NCBI GenBank assembly: GCA_018340375.1
Contig: JAFFJZ010000004.1
Span: 23,906,001 to 23,970,000 of the forward strand
Length of the DNA: 64,000 nt
Reading direction: 5' to 3'
Source of the DNA: Gonatopus flavifemur
Taxonomy: Eukaryota; Arthropoda; Insecta; Hymenoptera; Dryinidae
Shown here: positions 49,001-58,000 of the stretch, in pieces
Layout: every line of letters starts with the position of its first letter
Position numbering within the stretch: the stretch's first letter is position 1
Made by a program: the position numbers and the translations under genes
Notes under the pieces: model-generated
Told to the model about the DNA's origin: nothing
Seen by the model: only the letters and a program-made list of their open reading frames with translations
The model's database searches: none

Positions 49001-52000
49001 ATCCTTCCCTGAGGTATCATTCGCATGACCAGAGACAGTAAAATAACGACTATGTTCAAAGAGAAAAGTCTGTGTCTCGAAAAGTGAACTGATTGAACTT
49101 TTCAAAAATGGAATCTACTACTGAAAGTATATAGAATATACTAAAAATCAGTGGAATATCAATTCATTGAGTAACAAATTATGACGGAGCAATGATTGCA
49201 TGTGATTTTCATACCTCTGTATCTTAAAATTCGTTTGGTTTTTGAGGAAAAAGTGAAAAGAGCGCCTGGTTCCATCACCTTACATATTGAAGGTTGCAGA
49301 TGAAAGCCTCACCTACAAAATGGAACAAAAAGCGGCGCCACCCGTCTCCACCTAAAGAATTCTCTCAATTTTTTGTGAAGGAAGGTCTCTCAGATCACAT
49401 AGTAGCAATCACGAAAAATTTGTTAGAATCATAAGGCATTATCTAATTCGCTCGGAATTTGTTTCTCGGGGGTTTTCAGGGTCGCTGATTAGGAATCTGT
49501 TATCGACATTCCCCAATTCAAAATGGCGGATCCGATATGGCAAACCAAACGTCTGAAATCCATCGGTTTCACCTTTGCCAGTGGGTCAACTATCAGAAGA
49601 TGTACTTGAGACGGGCCATAAAGAGTATAAAAGATTGGGACGTTATTATTCCAGAAGAACTTCGAGAATTAATACGAATAGTAACATATTGAACTGGATC
49701 CTGGTCAGGCCCGGATTACGATATCAGGCGCCCCTATGCCAACAAGAGGTCCACCGCCCACTTAAGGAATTCAAAATCACAAAAAATACACTTTATCAGA
49801 AATAAATTTTTTCCCAAGCTTATGCCCCCCCCCCCCCTCCCAAAGACCTGGCGCCCTGCGCCATGGCGTAGTTGGCGTATTGGGTAATCCGGGCTTGATC
49901 CTGGTATCCTCAGATCCTATTGTGACAAATGAGCGAGAAAAACCCCAAAAACATACAGCCCACTTTAATAGCATTGTATTGAGCGTGTTGAAACCACCTA
50001 CTTTCTGTTGTGCTGATGATCAAACGTTCGATAATGATGGTGATAATAATCAGGAGTGTGATAATGATGATGAAAATGTGGATTCAGCATAATAAGTTGG
50101 TTGAAGTTATATATGATGTCCTTATTTGAATGATTGAAAATACAAGAATGATTTCAAATGAAATTGTTTTGTTTATTTTGAATTATATAGGCACTTGAGT
50201 CTGAATGAGCCTAGGCAGGCATTTTTTGACTGTTCAGACCCGAGTTTGAAGGGAATCCGGAGAATTTTCGGAATTTCGTCTGTCATATTGGATACGCCAT
50301 TTTGGGTTCTGGAATTTTGATAACGGATTTGTAATCAGCGACGTAAAATACCCCCCAGTACTGAGTTTCAGGGAAATCTGATGACTTTTTATAATTTTCG
50401 TCCGTCATATCGAATCCGCAATCTTAAATTTCGGTTTTGTGACAACAAATTCTTTATTAGCGATCCCCAAAATCATTCCTACACGAGTTTGAAGGAAATC
50501 CGAACAATTTTCGAACTTTTGTCCGCCATATTGGATACGCCATTTTGAATTCCGGAGTTTTGATAACAGATTTGTAATCAGCAACCAAAAAAAAACCCAA
50601 GTATGGAGTTTTAAGGAAATTTGATGGCTCCTGATATTTTTGTCGTCGTAATTGGCAATTTCAGCCCTATGTGCGACGAGAGCCACGTCTAAAAAGATTT
50701 GGTGCTTGAAAATCGTCGATTGACAATTAGAGACCTCGCTGATAGTGTTGGAATATCATTTGGCTCAGCCCACACCATTTTGAAGGATGCTTTGTGTCTC
50801 AAACGCGTCAAGTCTCGATTGGTGCCAAAATCGCTCAATTTTTTGCAAAAACAGCGTCGGGTTGATGTGTGTGAAACTTTGCTGTCTGACTATCAGGACC
50901 ACTTGGAATGCATCATTACTGGAGACGAAATTTGAATTTACGCATACGACCCTGAAACTACCGACCAATCCAGCGAATATCGTGCAAGAGGTAAAGCAAG
51001 ACCAAAAAGACGACGGCAAAGTCGATCGAAAATCAAGGTTATGTTGACAGTTTGCTTTGATTGTCGTGGTGTGGTGCACTATGAATTCCTTCCACCGGGC
51101 CAAACTGTCAACAAAGAATATTATTTGAGCGTTATGCGTCGTTTGCGTGAAGCTATTTGTCTAAAACGGCCGGAATTATGGGCGAACAACTCTTGATTCC
51201 TTCATCACAATAATGCACCGGCTCACACTGCATTGGTTCTTCGCGATTTTTTTGCCAAAAATTCGATTCATATCGTTCCGCAACCACCGTATTCGCCTGA
51301 TTTGGCTTTGTGCGATTTCTGGCTATTCAGCAAACTCGAAAGGCTAATGCGGGGACGCCGTTTTGACACGATTCAGGAAATAAAAACCGAATCGAAGAAG
51401 GTCTTGAAGGCTATACCGAAAGAAGACTATTCCGACTGTTCTGAGGACTGGAAAAAGCGTTGGCGAAAATGCGAATTACTTTGAAGGGGATGAAATTGAT
51501 TTGGAAGAATAAATAAAGAATTTACATCTTATAAACAAATTCACCTTACTCTTCGATCACAGTATTACAGTGATCCCAGGATGCGAGAACACGGAGAAAA
51601 AGGAATAGTTGCAGCAGCTACTGAAATAGTTGCTGCAGCCACTCAGTATTCAGGACAAGCAACACGTTAGCTGCCTTAACTTACTCAAAATACCTTAGGT
51701 ATTTACGTTAGTTACTGCAACTATCTAGTGAAATGAGGCAGCTCCCGTGTTCCTTCTCCTGATTATTGAGTAGCTGCAGAAACTACTTAAGTAGATGGTC
51801 GCAAATCGATTATTCAAGTAGTCGCTGCAACTATTTCTTTTTTTCCGTGTGGGAAATGCAGTTTTTCATGGCATAAATTTGATTCTCAGTGGCTTATCGT
51901 CATTCACAGTTAAAGCCAGGTCTACTTTTCAAACTCTTCATGTCCTCTTTATTGACTTTACAGACACTTCTACTGCACGCTTAGTTGTCCCCTCTATTTT

Positions 52001-55000
52001 CATCAAAGATTCTTTTAGTTTCAAAAGAATTTATTAAAGTCTCTTTGTGGACTGCTATACTGAGAGGCACTATTATAGTGTTCTTCCAATTAAAGTGGCT
52101 TCGAGATGAATTATGGGAGTTTTTATATAAAATTGAGAACTTTCTTGGAATACAACAATAATTTCGTGTAAGGCAACCAATTGGAATATTTTATCATCCA
52201 CTGCAGATTGACTTTTCTCTCCTGGATTTTCGAAATATCGATCAAAAATTTTGTCGAAGATAAAAAGCTTCCCATTACTCCGTAACGAGGGAGCAAAAAG
52301 GTATTCATGAAGATTTTAGCGCCATGTAATTTTTACCCTTATCACCAAAATATATATAAAATAGATTGAGGATGAAACTTCTTTTTTCCTGTGTGGAAGG
52401 ATTATTGACTGTATATCCAAGCATATGTGTGATATACGTTATGAATGAATACTTAGTTAAGTTGAGTGAACATATAAAACTCATCCGAAAGAAAAATATC
52501 CGTTCCTCGTTTAGAAATGAACATATGAGCACTGACGAGATAAAATCATAAAAGATAATATTCTGATAGAATTTATCAGTCTATCGTTATCCACGGATTA
52601 TCGTAGATCGATCTTTCCTCCGTTCGGATGAATATTCATCTGTCGTACTCAAAATAACTATCAGACTCGGGATGGGAATGCAAATGACGCGAATCGATGA
52701 TTACCTTTTTAGTGTAACGATGTCGTGAGAGGAGTGGCGCGGACTTAGACGTGGTGGTCTTGTCTTTATCGGAGAAGGCGTCGACAACATCCTTTTGTAA
52801 TTATGCACGTGACTGTATCCTGACCTGGTGTCCCACTGGAGGAGCCTTTGACCACCGAGGTCACTGTTTGTTCGGCGCACATGTTGGTGCCGAGATGCGC
52901 GGCTTTGTAAATCTGCCTGAAAATCATGATATTGATAAGAATCAATAAGCTATTAACGACCTTTATTATGAGATATTGGGAACTCTCTGTACCCACAGAT
53001 AAACCTCTGTTAGTTGATTCCAAGGAATGCGTGGTATTTTATATATACAATGAATTCTTTCATGATATATCGGCGAGAGATAGGTATTATTAAAGATGCA
53101 TATACTATACGATAATCGAAGAATCATCATTTTGAAAGATCTCCACGTCAGAGTTAACTTGACACCATTGCGTTGATTGTAAAAATTTGCAATGTCAATG
53201 TAGGCGATCAATTTCGCATGATTCGTTGCCAACGGAAAATTTCCAATCGTGTGCAACACTTGCATTATATTTTAACTGTGATTCAAATACATTGGCCCAC
53301 AGGATAATGTTTTTATTATATTTTGCGTACTAGTTTATATGGAATTTCGAGATATATCTTTATGTACACAAACTGAATAATCATTCGAGATATAACACAT
53401 TCCAGAAAGAAGAAACACTATATCTATATATTGATGTATGTATCTGGTGGAGTGCCTTTGATCTGAACACGTGTGTCAAAATTATATATACAAAGCGTAC
53501 GTAATTAGGAGCTGGAGTGGTTTTGATACAAATATCTGTGCAGAATATTTTAACTAAATGTATTTTTTTTTATAACGTTGAAGAAAATGTGTTGTGTTTT
53601 TATAGCACGAAAAAATAAGAATGCCATGCAAGTAGATCAATTTTCGTCAATGTGTTTCAATCTGTGTGAGGCGGGAAATGGAAACAAAAATATTATTTCT
53701 AGATAGTTTGAACTGAGAAAACATTGATTTCCAAGAATGCAGTACAGGGTACTTTTTATAACATTATGTTTTGGGGATATGAAAAACTTGAAGTACGAAT
53801 ACTATTATACTTCACAAAAAGCAGTCATGTGTAACTGAAACTTCATTCATTATTTCAACCTTGCCTGGTTGTTCTAAGAACAGAGCCTAATTACGCTATA
53901 GTGTGTTACACATGAATGAGAACTGGTTAACATAACTGGTGTTCATATTTGTATCTAAATTACACAATTATTGTACCAAACAAATTTAAACTATTAGGTG
54001 TACAAATAAGTTTCCGCGGTTTGTCAAAAGATGGCCCCACCAGAAGGTTATGGAGAAATTGTCAGATGTAAAACGTAATATCCCAAGTTTAGTCATCTGG
54101 CAACACCATAACCTTAAAGTACTAGTGATTCCGTATCAGCATCACGTAATTTTTTTCGTGCAAAAATGTCAAGTTTTATTCCGAATAAGCATCATTTGCG
54201 GAAACTTTTGATTTACTTCTTGATTGTGAAAAAATCTGCAGCTGAGGCGCATCGATTGCTTCTAGAAGCATATGGTGAAGCTGCTTTAAGTGAGAGAAGT
54301 TGTCAGGAATGGTTTCAAAAGTTTAAGAACGGTGAGTTTGACGTTAAAGACAAAGAACGCAGTGGAAGGCCGAAAGTGTACGAAGACATGGAATTAGAAG
54401 TACTATTGGAGGAAGATTCGTCCCAAACGCAAAAAGAACTTGCACTTACTCTACAAGTGACTCAACAAGCAATTTCACATCGTTTAAAATCGTTAGGAAT
54501 GATTCAAAAACAAGGAAATTGGGTTCCATATGAACTAAAGCCGAGAGACGTTGAACGCCGATTATGCATGAGTGAAATGCTGCTTGCCAGGAATAAAAGA
54601 AAGAGTTTTTTGCATCGTATAGTCACTGGTGACGAAAAATGGATTCACTACGATAATCCAAAGAAGAGAAAGTCATGGGTTAAGCCCGGCGAACCATCAA
54701 CATCGACAGCTAAGCCGAATATTCATGGAAAACACTCATGCTGTGTATTTGGTGGGATCAGCTTGGTGTCGTGTATTATGAATTGCTGAAACCAAGCGAA
54801 ACCATTACTGGAGCTCTCTACCGAACACAATTGATGAGATTGAGTCGGGCACTTAAGGAAAAACGCGCCCATTACTACTCCAGACACGACAAAATTATTC
54901 TTTTACACGATAATGCTCGTCCACATGTTGCGGCGCCGGTAAAAACATACTTGGAAACACTCAACTGGGAAGTTTTACCCCACCCGCCGTATTCACCAGA

Positions 55001-58000
55001 CTTAGCCCCTTCTGATTATCACCTGTTCCGGTCGATGGCACATGGTCTGTCTGAGCAGCGCTTCACATCATATGAAGACACCAAAAATTGGGTAGATTTG
55101 TGGATAGCGTCAACAGATGAAGAGTTTTTTCGACGGGGTATCCGAATGTTGCCAGAAAGATGGGGAAAAGTAGTGGCAAATGATGGAAAATACTTTGAAT
55201 AAAACGTAATGTACTTTTCCTTTACAATAAATTCCTAACTTTTTATAAAAAACCGCGGAAACTTATTTGTACACCTAATACATAGCAAATGAATGATTGA
55301 GGTATATGCACCAAAAATCATTCATTCTTTTCTGAAGAACAAAATTCCAAAGAATTAGCTTCTTCCCCCATTCTAACGTAGATTTTCTCTTATGAAGGGC
55401 TCACTTAAGGGGTAACACCACAGTAACCTCTCCAAAAATAACGCTTTTTCAGACTTTTTTTTTCGAAAATTAGAAAGTTCCTATTCAAATTGAACTACAT
55501 GAAAGTGTCCCGCTACTATTAACGTACAAAATAATTTTATAGTGGAATTTTATTGTGAAAAATGGCGGCTTGACAGGTGAATGACTGGAGCACTATGAAA
55601 ATTCATGGTCGTGCGTGGGATAAATAACTCAGTCCAGAATTGACGTAGAACACAGAACCAAAAATAATTATTTTCTGTAATCCAAAAGCTAGTGAAATAC
55701 GTATCCGTTTTGAAAAATGTGCATTTTCCACGAAATGGCATCGGTTTGAAGAAAAAAGTACACTGAGAGAAATCATCTATTATAAATTACTCGACTCGCT
55801 AGTATATTGAGGATATACTTGCATTTTAAGGTTATATACCAAACGCTCTCATCAAAAGCATCAGACTTTCTATTATAAAATGTCATTATTCTACCATTAA
55901 CTCCCAGAAAGTCTGGTACTTTTGAAGAGAATGTTTGGTATATAACTTCAAAATGCAAGTATATCCGCAATATACTAGCGAGTCTAGTAATTTATAATAG
56001 ACAATTTTTCTCCGTGTAAAATTATTAGTCGAACCTATGTTTGTAGTTTACGGTATATCATTTTCGGGTCCTCAAAGAGTACTTTAAGCCAAAAACAAAT
56101 TTTTTGATTTTTTTAAAATTCCACTGTGTTGTTACCCCTTAACAATCCACGGAACCACCAAAAGATACCTTTTAGCCCTGATATAAAGAATCCATTAAAT
56201 CCCATTAGTGAATCAGAATATTGAATCAAATCCAATGGGATTCCTGTTACTTTCAATTCAATCCTGTTCAATGTTCTGATTCACTAATGGGATTTGATGG
56301 ATCTTTTCATCAGGGAGATGTCTAAAACAGATCTAAGTTTTGAAAGTATATTTTAGTGGATCTAAAATCAATCTTTCGGCAAAATGTCTTTAAATTATCG
56401 TGAGGTGCATTTTTAGAACATGGATTGCTCTGTGAGGGATAGGGATGCCGGACCTCTAGTCGGCCTATCCTTCTCAAATTATTCGGGACTGGACTAATAA
56501 GAGTTCCTCATTTCCATTCAGCAGTCCAGCATATGGGTCGACGTGGGTTCCTAAATGAAAATGACTCAATTACATGATGCCCTTTTCAAATAATTTGTGA
56601 AACACAGTTTGGTTCGTGCACGTTTGCTAGAATCACCTTGTTTTCAACTGACAGAATTCATTATAATATTAATTCAATAAACCACGAGAAATATGGCTAT
56701 GAATGGATGGGAGTTCAACTAGTCAACTGCGAGAAATCTGGATCCGCATGCAAATTTGGAGATTTTACTCGCAACGGGATAATATAGAGTACACACCACA
56801 GTTATCAACATACATATATTAATTATTATTAGCGTGTCTGCAATGAAAGTTGTGGTCAAAATTTATATTTTTTCCGCGCTTGGATAATCAGTGGGCAAAC
56901 ATCAGGGGTCTGTGGTCTATGTTTCTCAAGTAAAGTAAAAAAGATAGGGCATTGATTCGGTTTCTGGAAATTCGGTATTCTGTAAGTTTGTCATGGTTTC
57001 GAAATCATTCTCGAAATCACCCACAAAGTAGAAAGATTTTGTTCCTTTTTTAATTCAATCTGAATAAACGAGAAATAATTTTCGTGACGTACGCGATGGA
57101 TTTGATTCACAAATGAGATGGAATTTTACTGTGATCAAAGAGTAAGGTGAATTTGTTTATAAAATATAAATTCTTCGTTCATTCTTTCAAATCAATTTCA
57201 TCCCCTTCAAAGTAATCCCCGTCCGATAAAACGCACTTTTGCCAACGCTTTTTTCAGTCCTCGAAACAGTGAAATAGTCTTTTTTCGGTATAGCCTTCAA
57301 GACCTTCTTCGATTCGATTTTTATCTCCTCAATCGTGTCAAAACGGCGTCCCCGCATTGGCCTTTTGAGTTTGCTGAATAGCCAGAAGTCGGGAGGAGCC
57401 AAATCAGGTTGCGGAACGATGTGAATCGAGTTTTTGGCAAAAAAGTCGCGAAGAACCAATGTAGTGTGAGCCGGTGCATTATCGTGATGAAGGAACCAAG
57501 AGTTGTGCGCCGATAATTCCGGCCGTTTCAGACGAAGAGCTTCAGCTTTGACGCTGAAATAATATTCTTTGTTGACAGTTTGGCCCGGTGGAAGGAATTC
57601 ATAGTGCACCACACCACGACAATCAAAGCAAACTGTCAACATAACCTTGATTTTCGATCGACTTTGCCGTGGTTTTTTCGGTTTTGCTTTACCTTTTGCA
57701 CGATATTCGCTGGATTGGTCGGTGGTTTCAGGATCGCATGCGTAAATTCAAATTTCATCTCCAGTAATGATGCATTTCAACTGGTCCTGATAGTCAGACA
57801 GCAAAGTTTCGCACACATCAACGCGACGCTTTTTTTGCAAAAAAACTGAGCGATGTTGGCACCAATCAAGACTTGACGCGTTTGAGACACAAAGCATCCT
57901 TCAAAATGGTTTGGGCTGAGCCAAATGATATTCCAACCCTATCAGCGAGGTCTCTAATTGTCAATCGACGATTTTCAAGCACTAAATCTTTGATTTTTTG

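Larger units (their letters stand above)
48835..50673 (+). mobile_element. Transib-like element B, 5-bp CGACG duplication, inside mariner copy A
   Basis: The ends are TACATAGGGCCGAAACTGCC on the left and, inward from the right, CACATAGGGCTGAAATTGCC, continuing through TTACGACGACAAAA. CGACG flanks both sides (48830-48834 and 50674-50678). Removing the element joins the mariner as STD|ESHV in frame, and the uninterrupted sister at 57129-58414 has the same junction. CAC-starting ends and a GC-rich 5-bp duplication are hallmarks of Transib. It contains a C-terminal transposase fragment and ATGGCGG repeats on both sides of it. Confidence 0.88.
48432..51562 (+). mobile_element. mariner element 4, copy A, with Transib insertion, TA duplication
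   Basis: The ends TTGTGAACAAGAAGTAAGG and CCTTACTCTTCGATCACAG are flanked by TA (48430-48431 and 51563-51564). The coding sequence starts at 48624 (MGDFVEQRTCIKFCLWNEYS) and has a stop where Q is followed by NVYKWYNEF. It is cut by the Transib insertion and resumes at about 50699 (LENRRLTIRDLADSVG, TGDEI then TGA, FLPPGQTVNKEYY, HHNNAPAHTA, SPDLALCDFWLF). The second catalytic Asp is Asn here. It is a DD34D mariner, not the same group as the 53994 element, with a sister copy at 57129. Confidence 0.9.

Noticed and set aside
52751..52948. Plus-strand ORF with Cys and Gly residues
   Set aside because: It is the antisense shadow of RhoGEF exon 2, whose splice sites and phase fit on the minus strand.
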